Below are positions 1 through 5,632 of a DNA stretch of 5,828 bases, piece by piece. Positions within the stretch are counted from its first letter, which is position 1, and every line of letters begins with the position of its first letter. Source of the DNA: an uncultured Coriobacteriaceae bacterium (GTDB lineage Bacteria > Actinomycetota > Coriobacteriia > Coriobacteriales > QAMH01); contig USOR01000059.1 in assembly GCA_900556425.1 (NCBI GenBank), positions 1 to 5,828 of the forward strand, read 5' to 3'. The notes under the pieces were generated by a model, which worked only from the letters and a program-made list of their open reading frames with translations, searched no databases and was not told the DNA's origin. The position numbers and the translations under genes are program-made.

Positions 1-603
1 GACACATGCCTGTGCATGGGCGGTGGCATCACCGTCGCGCAGGGTATCGAGACGGCTGACCCTGGCACGCTCGCGTTTGGCTTCGTGGGCGATTCGACCT
101 TCTTTGCCAGCGGCATCACGGGCGTCGTTAACGCCGTCTACAACCAGCACGATATGATCGTGTGCATACTCGACAACTCGACGACGGCCATGACCGGCCA
201 GCAGCCGCATCCGGGCACGGGCCGCACGATGATGGGCAACGAAGTGCCTGCGCTCAGCATCCCGCGCATTCTCGAAGCACTCGATGTCGAGTGTGCAATC
301 GTCGATCCGCTCGACTTCGAGGCTGCCGTGCAGACGGTACGCGATGCCATCGACAAGACGGGCGTGCGTGCCATCATCTTCAAGTCGCCCTGCATCTATC
401 TCGAGCCGCCACGGCATCCAGCCGTTGAGCTTGACCTCGATGCCTGCATTGACTGCCGCGTCTGCATCAAGCAGCTTGGTTGCCCTGCTCTCGTAGTCGA
501 GGATGGCCACGTGGCCGTAGATGCATCGCTGTGCTATGGTTGCGAGCTCTGCTGCAAGATATGCCCCACTGACGCGCTGCGGGAAGGGGGACGCGATGAG
601 TAG
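1..603 (+). CDS. iorA: Indolepyruvate:ferredoxin oxidoreductase, alpha subunit (3' part only)
   Basis: This is the C-terminal 200 residues of IorA; the frame is open from base 1, so the start lies upstream of the window. With IorB the enzyme converts aryl-pyruvates from aromatic amino-acid transamination to aryl-acetyl-CoA and CO2, reducing ferredoxin in the cytoplasm. Numbering from base 1, the fragment opens with DTCLCMGGG. The thiamine-diphosphate/Mg motif follows, from GDSTFFASGITG (residues 30-41) to LDNSTTAMTGQQPHPGTG (57-74), which is highly characteristic of IorA. The C-terminus is a ferredoxin domain with two [4Fe-4S] motifs: C149-x2-C152-x2-C155-x5-C161-P, and C178-x2-C181-x2-C184-x3-C188-P with an extra C185. 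Family members are about 580-630 residues, so roughly 400 residues are missing only because of the window edge. The stop TAG at 601-603 overlaps the iorB start, indicating translational coupling. Confidence 0.96.
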   Translation, partial: DTCLCMGGGITVAQGIETADPGTLAFGFVGDSTFFASGITGVVNAVYNQHDMIVCILDNSTTAMTGQQPHPGTGRTMMGNEVPALSIPRILEALDVECAIVDPLDFEAAVQTVRDAIDKTGVRAIIFKSPCIYLEPPRHPAVELDLDACIDCRVCIKQLGCPALVVEDGHVAVDASLCYGCELCCKICPTDALREGGRDE

Positions 604-1186
604 ACGCTCCGGACTCAACTGCGTCATCTGTGGCGTGGGCGGTCAGGGCAATGTGCTTGCCTCGCGCCTCATCGCGCAGGTGCTGCTCGCCCGCGACGAG
701 CACGTAAAGACCGCAGAGACCATTGGCATGGCACAGCGCGGCGGCTCAGTTGCAAGTCACGTGCGTGGTGGCCATCCGCAATCCCCGCTCGTGCCCAAGG
801 GCTGTGCCGACTGCCTCATCGCCTTCGAGCCTGGCGAGGCCGTGCGCTGCATCGACTACCTTGCGCCTGGCGCCACCATCGTCGTAAACACACAGGCAAC
901 CCAACCTCCGGTAGCGGCCCTGCAAGGCATCGACTACGACGGCTCCGAGGCGCTTGCATACCTGCGTTCGCTGCCCGATGCCACGCTCATCGAAGTCGAT
1001 GGAACCTCCATCTGCGATCAGGTCGGATCGGCAAAGGTGCTCAACATCGCACTGCTTGCCGCGGCTGTCAAAAGCGGCGCGCTCGGCATTACGCGTGATG
1101 AGCTTGAAGCCGCTATACGCGCTCGCGTGAAGCCTCGCTTTCACGAGATAAATCTGCGTGCCATCGCTCTCGTCTTCGGGGACTAA
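596..1186 (+). CDS. iorB: Indolepyruvate:ferredoxin oxidoreductase, beta subunit
   Basis: This encodes 196 residues, the usual IorB length, and belongs to the pyruvate/2-oxoacid:ferredoxin oxidoreductase gamma-type domain family. It partners IorA in oxidative decarboxylation of aryl-pyruvates. After a short MSRRSGLN lead comes the family hallmark VICGVGGQGNVLASRLIA (about residues 10-27). TAETIGMAQRGGSVASHVRGG and then SPLVPKGCADCLIAFEPGEA follow; these are the conserved IorB core blocks. There are no cysteine clusters, as expected, because the Fe-S centres are in IorA. The ATG at 596 was chosen because a G-rich Shine-Dalgarno stretch (GGAAGGGGG, 582-590) lies 5 bases upstream and the protein then begins where the family does. 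In-frame ATGs at 521 and 536 would add up to 25 residues from within the iorA ferredoxin domain. It overlaps iorA by 8 bases and ends 14 bases from the convergent ackA stop. Confidence 0.95.
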   Translation: MSRRSGLNCVICGVGGQGNVLASRLIAQVLLARDEHVKTAETIGMAQRGGSVASHVRGGHPQSPLVPKGCADCLIAFEPGEAVRCIDYLAPGATIVVNTQATQPPVAALQGIDYDGSEALAYLRSLPDATLIEVDGTSICDQVGSAKVLNIALLAAAVKSGALGITRDELEAAIRARVKPRFHEINLRAIALVFGD

Positions 1187-1200
1187 GCGCGCTTCGTTCG

Positions 1201-2421
1201 CTACTTTTTGTTGAGTTTCTTCACGAGGCTGCTCGTCTCGCGGGCGATGCGCACTTCTTCGTCGGTGGTCACGACGCAGATCTTGATGGGGCTGTCGTCG
1301 ATCGAGATGATGCGATTGACGCCTATCTGGCCCGTCACGTGATTGCGGTCCTTATCGAGAATCATGCCCATGTGCGCCAGCCCGTCGAAAATGCGCTCGC
1401 GCAGCTCGGCCGAGTTCTCGCCAATGCCTGCGGTCATGACGACGGCGTCTGTTCGCGTCATCGCGGCGTAGAAGCCGCCAATGGCCTTCTGCACCCGGTA
1501 CACGTACATGTCGATTGCGAGCTCAGCCTGCTCGTTGCCATCCTGTGCCGCCTCCAGCACGTCGCGCATGTCGCTGGATAGGCCCGACACGCCCAGGATG
1601 CCGCTTTCGCGGTTGAGGATGGCATCCATCTCGTCAAAGCTGATGCCCTCGCGACGCATGATGTAGGTGATGATGGCCGGGTCGATGGAGCCCGTGCGCG
1701 TGCCCATCATGAGGCCCTCGAGCGGCGTGAAGCCCATGGTGGTGTCGATGGACTTGCCATGGTTCACGGCCGTGATGGAGCCGCCGTTTCCCAGATGACA
1801 GGTGATGAGGCCAAGGTCCTTGAGCGGACGTCCGAGAAGGGCGGCTGCCTGCTTCGCCGCATAGCGATGGCTCGTGCCGTGGGCGCCGTAGCGACGGATG
1901 CGATAATCCTCGTAGTAGCGCATGGGCAATGGGTACATGTAGGCCTTCGGAGGCATCGTGGTGTGAAATGCGGTGTCGAACACGGCGACCTCCGGCGTGT
2001 CTGGCATCATCTTGCGCATCATGTCGATGCAAGCGTCTGCGGGCGGGTTATGGAGCGGCGCCAACTCCTCGCATGCCTCGAGCTTCGCCCGTGCGTCGTC
2101 ATCGATGAGCGTGGCCTTGCTGAAGTACTCGCCACCCGCGACGACGCGATTTCCGATTGCATCGATCTGGTCGAGGCTGCTGATGGGGCTTTTGGGGTCC
2201 TGCACCAGTATGTCTAGTAGCTCTTTGAGGCATTCCGGCACCGTAAGACCCGCCACGTCGTAGGAGGTCTTGGCAAAGTCGGGCGCGAACGAGACGTTCA
2301 TGAACGCTTCGGGCGAGCCAACCTTTTCCGCAAGGCACCTCATGAGCGACAACTTGTTATTTGTGTCGATGAGCTGGCTTTTCAAACTGGAACTTCCGGC
2401 GTTTACGACCAGTACGAGCAT
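1201..2421 (-). CDS. ackA: Acetate kinase
   Basis: This is a complete 406-residue AckA, the usual length (about 400). It interconverts acetyl phosphate + ADP and acetate + ATP in the cytoplasm, the ATP-yielding step of acetate fermentation, normally with phosphotransacetylase (not seen here). The N-terminus MLVLVVNAGSSSLK is signature 1 with N7. Residues equivalent to the Methanosarcina catalytic set are present: R92 (in GNRVVAGGE), D149 (VFDTAFH), H181 (RRYGAHGTSH), N212 (CHLGNGGS), R242 (MGTRTG) and E388 (TTDEEVRIARET). TAGIGENS lies at 330-337. The common GHRVVHGGE block reads GNRVVAGGE. The start at 2421 is set by an AAGGAGG Shine-Dalgarno 5 bases upstream on the minus strand; the open frame extends 10 codons further (to 2451) but lacks family sequence there. 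It is convergent with iorB and divergent from the molybdoenzyme operon. Confidence 0.97.
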   Translation of the reverse strand: MLVLVVNAGSSSLKSQLIDTNNKLSLMRCLAEKVGSPEAFMNVSFAPDFAKTSYDVAGLTVPECLKELLDILVQDPKSPISSLDQIDAIGNRVVAGGEYFSKATLIDDDARAKLEACEELAPLHNPPADACIDMMRKMMPDTPEVAVFDTAFHTTMPPKAYMYPLPMRYYEDYRIRRYGAHGTSHRYAAKQAAALLGRPLKDLGLITCHLGNGGSITAVNHGKSIDTTMGFTPLEGLMMGTRTGSIDPAIITYIMRREGISFDEMDAILNRESGILGVSGLSSDMRDVLEAAQDGNEQAELAIDMYVYRVQKAIGGFYAAMTRTDAVVMTAGIGENSAELRERIFDGLAHMGMILDKDRNHVTGQIGVNRIISIDDSPIKICVVTTDEEVRIARETSSLVKKLNKK

Positions 2422-2427
2422 TGTGTC

Positions 2428-2434
2428 CTCCTTG
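2428..2434 (-). promoter_or_regulatory. Strong ribosome binding site of ackA
   Basis: On the minus strand the sequence AAGGAGG followed by ACACA precedes the ATG at 2421. This near-consensus Shine-Dalgarno at ideal spacing decides the start over the upstream ATG at 2451, which lies before the site. Confidence 0.85.
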
Positions 2435-2451
2435 TTGCGGGATAAGCACAC

Positions 2452-2480
2452 AGTGTATTTGACTTGCTTTCCGCCAACAA
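2452..2480 (-). promoter_or_regulatory. Candidate sigma-70-type promoter for ackA
   Basis: Read on the minus strand, TTGTTG (2480-2475; 3 of 6 to TTGACA) is followed after exactly 17 bases by TACACT (2457-2452; 4 of 6 to TATAAT). A start near 2445 would leave a short leader of about 24 bases containing the AAGGAGG site. Both boxes are weak matches, so this is a positional inference. The perfect inverted repeat at 2487-2515 lies 6 bases upstream of the -35 box. Confidence 0.35.
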
Positions 2481-2486
2481 GAAACC

Positions 2487-2515
2487 AGACAAAAGTGCCC
2501 CGGCGACTTTTGTCT
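2487..2515. promoter_or_regulatory. Perfect 10+10 inverted repeat, likely operator
   Basis: AGACAAAAGT (2487-2496) and ACTTTTGTCT (2506-2515) are exact reverse complements separated by the 9-base GC-only spacer GCCCCGGCG. The centre (2501) lies about 80 bases from the ackA start and 177 from the molybdoenzyme start, between divergent genes. The AT-rich arms stand out from the GC-rich surroundings. No T-run follows and no gene ends here, so a terminator is unlikely. A dimeric regulator binding site is the best reading; I do not recognise it as a known FNR, CRP or Rex site. Confidence 0.6.
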
Positions 2516-2572
2516 CATTTGATGCGGGCTACTTCTCACCCTCTCATCTCACCCCCAAGTCCATTCCCTGCG

Positions 2573-2582
2573 GGTCATGACC
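2573..2582. promoter_or_regulatory. 10-bp perfect palindrome GGTCATGACC
   Basis: GGTCATGACC is fully self-complementary and lies in the divergent intergenic region. It overlaps ATGACC (2577-2582), the only reasonable -35-like hexamer I find with a correctly spaced -10 (TAGACT, 2600-2605) for the molybdoenzyme operon. A short palindrome of this length can occur by chance, so an operator role is an inference. Confidence 0.3.
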
Positions 2583-2605
2583 ACTCCATACGCGCTTTCT
2601 AGACT
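2577..2605 (+). promoter_or_regulatory. Candidate promoter of the molybdoenzyme operon
   Basis: ATGACC (2577-2582; 4 of 6 to TTGACA) and TAGACT (2600-2605; 4 of 6 to TATAAT) are spaced by exactly 17 bases. Transcription would begin near 2612, giving a leader of about 65 bases that starts at the hairpin 2612-2639. The boxes are weak and no other evidence supports them. Confidence 0.3.
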
Positions 2606-2611
2606 TTCTGT

Positions 2612-2639
2612 ATCGGCGAGCACTCGTCAGCTCGTCGGT
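2612..2639 (+). promoter_or_regulatory. Possible leader hairpin upstream of the molybdoenzyme gene
   Basis: As RNA, 2612-2621 can pair with 2630-2639: ten consecutive pairs including two G-U pairs, with an inner core CGAGC/GCTCG and an 8-base loop ACTCGTCA. It ends 38 bases before the start codon. A second, overlapping imperfect dyad (GGTTT-CA-AAACC, 2637-2648, extendable to 2634-2651 with one mismatch) shares its right arm, so the two structures are mutually exclusive. No known riboswitch is recognised. Confidence 0.3.
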
Positions 2640-2677
2640 TTCAAAACCAACTGAGAGAAGGAGAAAGGCGGTCATTC

Positions 2678-5041
2678 ATGGAAGAGATGAAAGCTGCCCC
2701 AGTCGTGAAACTGGACACGCTCTCCGACGTCAACGACATCGGAAAGCCGTGGCGCTTTGAGGAGGACGGACTCACCGTCACGCGTCTGTCCCCGTGGTCT
2801 GCTCCGGGATGTCATCCCACGGGCTGCGGACTGAAGGTCTACACCGATGGCGAGGATCGCGTCGTCAAGGTCGAGGGTGATGAGAACCATCCGGTTACGC
2901 AGGGACGCCTCTGCGTGCGCTGCCTCACGCTCATGGACTACATGTACAATCCCTCCCGCATCATCTACCCGATGAAGCGCGATCCCGAGAAGCGCGGCGA
3001 TGCCGATGCGTGGGAGCGCTGCACCTGGGATGAGGCCGTGGCCATCATCAAGGAGAACTACGACCGCATCACCAAGCAGTACGGACGCGAGAGCTGCGTG
3101 TGCTTCACGGGCACCGGCCGCGAGGGCGGCACCTTCAACCCCTATGGTTCGGTCATGCTCGGCACGCCCAACTACTGCTACACGCAGTCGGGCTACGCCT
3201 GCTACATTCCGCGCCTGGCCGCATCGAGCTACATCATCGGTTCGGCCTATCCCGAGATCGACTACGCCTGCGCCCTGCCCGGACGCTTTGACGACCCAGC
3301 CTACGAGTTGCCCGAGTGCCTCATCATGTGGGGCAAGATGCCGCTGTCGTCCAACGGCGACGGCCTCTTCGGCCATGCCGTCATCGACATGATGCGCCGC
3401 GGCACGCGCCTCATCATGGTCGACCCGCGCATGAACTGGCTCGCCAGCCGCGCCGACATCCATCTGCGCCTGCGTGCCGGCACGGATACCGCGCTTGCCA
3501 TGGGCTTGCTCTCGGTCATCATCAACGAGGACCTCTACGATCACGAATACGTCGAGTACTGGTGCTATGGTTTCGACGAGCTCAAGGCGCGCATCAACGA
3601 CCCGGAGAAGGGCATGACATCGGCAAAGGCTGCCGAAATCACCGGCATTCCCGAGGAAAAGATCGTCGAGGCTGCCCGCATGTACGCTCAGGCCAAACCC
3701 GCCAGCATCTCCTGGGGACTTGCCATCGACCAGAAGGCCAACGGCATGCAGGCTGGTCAGTGCATCCTTGACCTCATGGCCATCACCGGCAACATCGACG
3801 TGCCCGGTGGTAACGTCCTGGGCGACGTGACCTCCGGCCTCAACGAGGTGGGTTTCGGCTTCGAGAAGGGCGTTGGCGATCTCGTGAGCGAGATGATCGG
3901 CCTGGCCGAGTATCCCGCCTATTGCAATCTCATCATGAACGCACATGCCGATCTCATGCTTCAGACGTTGGAGACCGGCGAGCCCTATCCCATCAAGTTG
4001 GGCATGTACTGCGGCAACAACCTGATGTCGTGCACATCGGCCGAGCCCAAGCGCTGGCATGATGCCATCCTCAAGTCGCTCGAGTTCTGCTTCACCATCG
4101 ATACCTTCATGACGCCATCGGCCCAGGCGTCCTGCGACGTGTTCCTGCCGCTGGCAGCATCGGCCGAACGCGAAGGCACCACGTTCACGCATTACGGTGC
4201 GTCCATGGGCATCAAGGGCTTCTCGCAGGCGGCCACGCGCACGGGCGAGGCCCTGACGGATGCCGAGGCCTGCTTCAAGCTCGGCAAGGCACTTAATCCG
4301 CAGTGGTGGACCGACTACGATACCGTCGAGGACTTCATCAACCACCTGCGCCTTTCGAACAAGTTCAAGTTCCGCGATGTGGCTCCCGCGGTCTATGTCC
4401 AAGACGAAGTGACCTACCGCAAGAACGAGTGTGGCAAGCTGCGCAGCGATGGCAAGGTGGGCTTCAACACGCCGACCGGTCGCATCGAGCTCTACTCCAC
4501 CATCTTCCAGCAGTTCGACGACGACCCGTTGCCCTACTACGACGAGCCGCAGTACAGCCCCGTCAACACGCCGGAGCTCTTGGAGGAGTATCCCTACGTG
4601 CTCACGACTGGTGCCCGCCCCTACGCCTTCTTCCACTCCGAGAACCGCCAGGTTCCGTTCTGCCGCGAGCTCAACCCCGATCCCATCGTCGAGGTGAACC
4701 CCAAGACGGCCCAGAAGCTCGGCATCGCAGACGGGCAGTGGTGCGAGATCTGGAACCAGTTTGGAAGCTGCAAGCAGAAGGCCAAGGTCACCGAGACGGT
4801 TGACGAGAACACCATCCACTGCCAGCACGCCTGGTGGTTCCCCGAGGAAGATGGCAGCGAGCCTAATCTCTACGGCAACTGGCGTAGTAACGTCAACAAC
4901 CTCGTTCCCAACTTCCACTTTGGCAAGCTTGGCTTCGGCGCGCCGTTCAAGTGCCTGCTTTGCAACATCAAGCCGATTGAAGAGTGCCTCGATACTGACA
5001 TGAACGAGGTCTGGACGAAGTTCAAGAGGGAGGACCAATAA
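2678..5041 (+). CDS. Molybdopterin oxidoreductase (DMSO reductase family), catalytic subunit, substrate unknown
   Basis: This encodes 787 residues. An N-terminal Fe-S domain carries GCHPTGCG and GRLCVRC (C45, C50, C79, C82). Family blocks for bis-molybdopterin-guanine-dinucleotide binding follow: the probable Mo-ligand Cys C175 in SGYACYIPR, VDPR (248-251), GTD (268-270), TGNIDVPGGN (370-379), the YCGNN region (444-448), an ADivLP-like CDVFLPLAASAEREGT stretch, and the C-terminal molydopterin-binding domain from about 638 (LTTGARPYAFFHSENRQ). No twin-arginine or Sec signal precedes the Fe-S domain, so it should be cytoplasmic. The ATG at 2678 is preceded by AGGCGG (6-base spacing) and a farther AAGGAG; M4 is the only close alternative. 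It overlaps the next gene by one base (TAATG), so the pair should form a complex. Substrate is unknown. Its architecture recalls soluble members such as pyrogallol transhydroxylase or acetylene hydratase, and gut catechol dehydroxylases, but none can be assigned. Confidence 0.93.
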   Translation: MEEMKAAPVVKLDTLSDVNDIGKPWRFEEDGLTVTRLSPWSAPGCHPTGCGLKVYTDGEDRVVKVEGDENHPVTQGRLCVRCLTLMDYMYNPSRIIYPMKRDPEKRGDADAWERCTWDEAVAIIKENYDRITKQYGRESCVCFTGTGREGGTFNPYGSVMLGTPNYCYTQSGYACYIPRLAASSYIIGSAYPEIDYACALPGRFDDPAYELPECLIMWGKMPLSSNGDGLFGHAVIDMMRRGTRLIMVDPRMNWLASRADIHLRLRAGTDTALAMGLLSVIINEDLYDHEYVEYWCYGFDELKARINDPEKGMTSAKAAEITGIPEEKIVEAARMYAQAKPASISWGLAIDQKANGMQAGQCILDLMAITGNIDVPGGNVLGDVTSGLNEVGFGFEKGVGDLVSEMIGLAEYPAYCNLIMNAHADLMLQTLETGEPYPIKLGMYCGNNLMSCTSAEPKRWHDAILKSLEFCFTIDTFMTPSAQASCDVFLPLAASAEREGTTFTHYGASMGIKGFSQAATRTGEALTDAEACFKLGKALNPQWWTDYDTVEDFINHLRLSNKFKFRDVAPAVYVQDEVTYRKNECGKLRSDGKVGFNTPTGRIELYSTIFQQFDDDPLPYYDEPQYSPVNTPELLEEYPYVLTTGARPYAFFHSENRQVPFCRELNPDPIVEVNPKTAQKLGIADGQWCEIWNQFGSCKQKAKVTETVDENTIHCQHAWWFPEEDGSEPNLYGNWRSNVNNLVPNFHFGKLGFGAPFKCLLCNIKPIEECLDTDMNEVWTKFKREDQ
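5026..5033 (+). promoter_or_regulatory. Ribosome binding site of the Fe-S subunit
   Basis: GAGGGAGG lies inside the last codons of the molybdoenzyme gene, 7 bases before the ATG at 5041. It allows independent initiation in addition to coupling through the TAATG overlap and supports this start. Confidence 0.7.
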
Positions 5042-5547
5042 TGAGCAAGGAAGTATACGGACTCCTCATCGATTACGAGTACTGCTCTGGTTGCCAGAGT
5101 TGCGAGGTGACCTGCAAGGAGACCCACAACTATCCCGTGGGCAAGTGGGGTATCCGCGTGCTCGAGGAAGGGCCGTGGGAGATCGAGGACGGCACGGGCG
5201 TGTTCGATTACAACTACGTCCCCGTTCCCACCGACCTGTGTGACCTGTGCGTCGAGCGCACCTCGAAGGGCCGCGAGCCGGCCTGCGTGCACCACTGTCT
5301 CGCAAATGTCATCACCTATGGTCCCATCATGGAGCTGGCCGAGAAGATGTGCGAGAAGAGCAAGCAGGTGCTGTGGTTCCCGCAGTACAAGCCGCTGGCT
5401 GCCAAGGGCAAGTTCGTGCCCACGAAGAAGAGCAACTCCGAGGGCCTTGGTGGTGCCAAGGTCGAGGTCGAGGCAAATGAGAGCTGGTCTACCGCCGCGC
5501 ATCGTCGCAGCGATGACGACCACTTCGAGATGGGTCTCGTAGAGTAA
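5041..5547 (+). CDS. Two-cluster 4Fe-4S ferredoxin-type subunit of the molybdoenzyme (DmsB-like, short)
   Basis: This encodes 168 residues and is the likely electron-transfer partner of the preceding enzyme. The N-terminal motif is C15-x2-C18-x2-C21-x3-C25 (CSGCQSCEVTCK). The second is C67-x2-C70-x11-C82-x3-C86 (LCDLCVERTSKGREPACVHHC). This is the DmsB/PsrB-type arrangement, but only eight motif cysteines are present, enough for two [4Fe-4S] clusters, whereas typical DmsB-like subunits (about 200 residues) carry sixteen for four. The segment 87-130 (VITYGPIMELAEKMCEKSKQVLWF) resembles the tail of such subunits, and the last 40 or so residues are hydrophilic and acidic. There is no signal peptide or membrane segment. 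Translation starts at the TAATG junction with GAGGGAGG (5026-5033) 7 bases upstream. No NrfD/DmsC-type anchor gene follows, so electrons probably pass to or from a soluble carrier (inference). Confidence 0.9.
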   Translation: MSKEVYGLLIDYEYCSGCQSCEVTCKETHNYPVGKWGIRVLEEGPWEIEDGTGVFDYNYVPVPTDLCDLCVERTSKGREPACVHHCLANVITYGPIMELAEKMCEKSKQVLWFPQYKPLAAKGKFVPTKKSNSEGLGGAKVEVEANESWSTAAHRRSDDDHFEMGLVE

Positions 5548-5562
5548 GCCTTCGTGTTGTCT

Positions 5563-5592
5563 GGGCGGATGGTCATCCCAGGCTATCCGCCC
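5563..5592 (+). terminator. Hairpin after the molybdoenzyme operon (first of two)
   Basis: GGGCGGAT (5563-5570) pairs perfectly with ATCCGCCC (5585-5592) around a 14-base loop, 15 bases after the stop of the Fe-S subunit gene. No U-tract follows, so it would be a U-poor terminator or a 3'-end stabilising stem; U-poor hairpins are common at gene ends in GC-rich Actinobacteria. Confidence 0.6.
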
Positions 5593-5606
5593 TCGTCCCT
5601 CCTGCA

Positions 5607-5632
5607 GGGCGGCCTTCCAGCCATGGCCGCCC
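5607..5632 (+). terminator. Second, all-GC hairpin after the molybdoenzyme operon
   Basis: GGGCGGCC (5607-5614) pairs perfectly with GGCCGCCC (5625-5632) around the loop TTCCAGCCAT. The stem is eight G-C pairs and is followed by TATCCTCTT, a modest U-containing tail. Together with the preceding stem it probably separates the operon from the FKBP gene. Its arms share GGGCGG/CCGCCC with the first hairpin. Confidence 0.65.

Noticed and set aside
1186..1209. Possible terminator between iorB and ackA (AGCG...CGCT followed by TACTTTTT)
   Set aside because: The stem is only 4 bp with a 9-base loop, and the T-run belongs to the lysine codons at the ackA end. It is too weak to annotate.
1759..2217. 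152-residue open frame on the plus strand inside ackA
   Set aside because: It is antisense to conserved acetate kinase signatures, with no ribosome binding site and no recognisable motif.
2487..2515. Inverted repeat as a Rho-independent terminator
   Set aside because: It lies between two divergent start sites, with no gene ending into it and no T-run directly after either arm. An operator is more likely.
2512..2526. FNR-like site around CATTTGATG
   Set aside because: Only one TTGAT half is present; the required ATCAA partner at the proper spacing is missing.
2270..2602. 110-residue open frame on the plus strand spanning the ackA start and the intergenic region
   Set aside because: Half is antisense to ackA and the rest runs through the dyad and candidate promoter elements. 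It has no convincing Shine-Dalgarno and no family similarity that I recognise.
2672..5038. 788-residue open frame on the minus strand opposite the molybdoenzyme gene
   Set aside because: It is codon-aligned with the sense gene and exists only because that gene lacks TTA, CTA and TCA codons. Its translation is low-complexity (rich in V, A, L, D, H, G) with no family motif, while the sense strand encodes clear conserved domains.
4870..5523. 217-residue open frame on the minus strand over the Fe-S subunit gene
   Set aside because: It is antisense to the two cysteine motifs of a clear ferredoxin-type protein and shows no recognisable domain.
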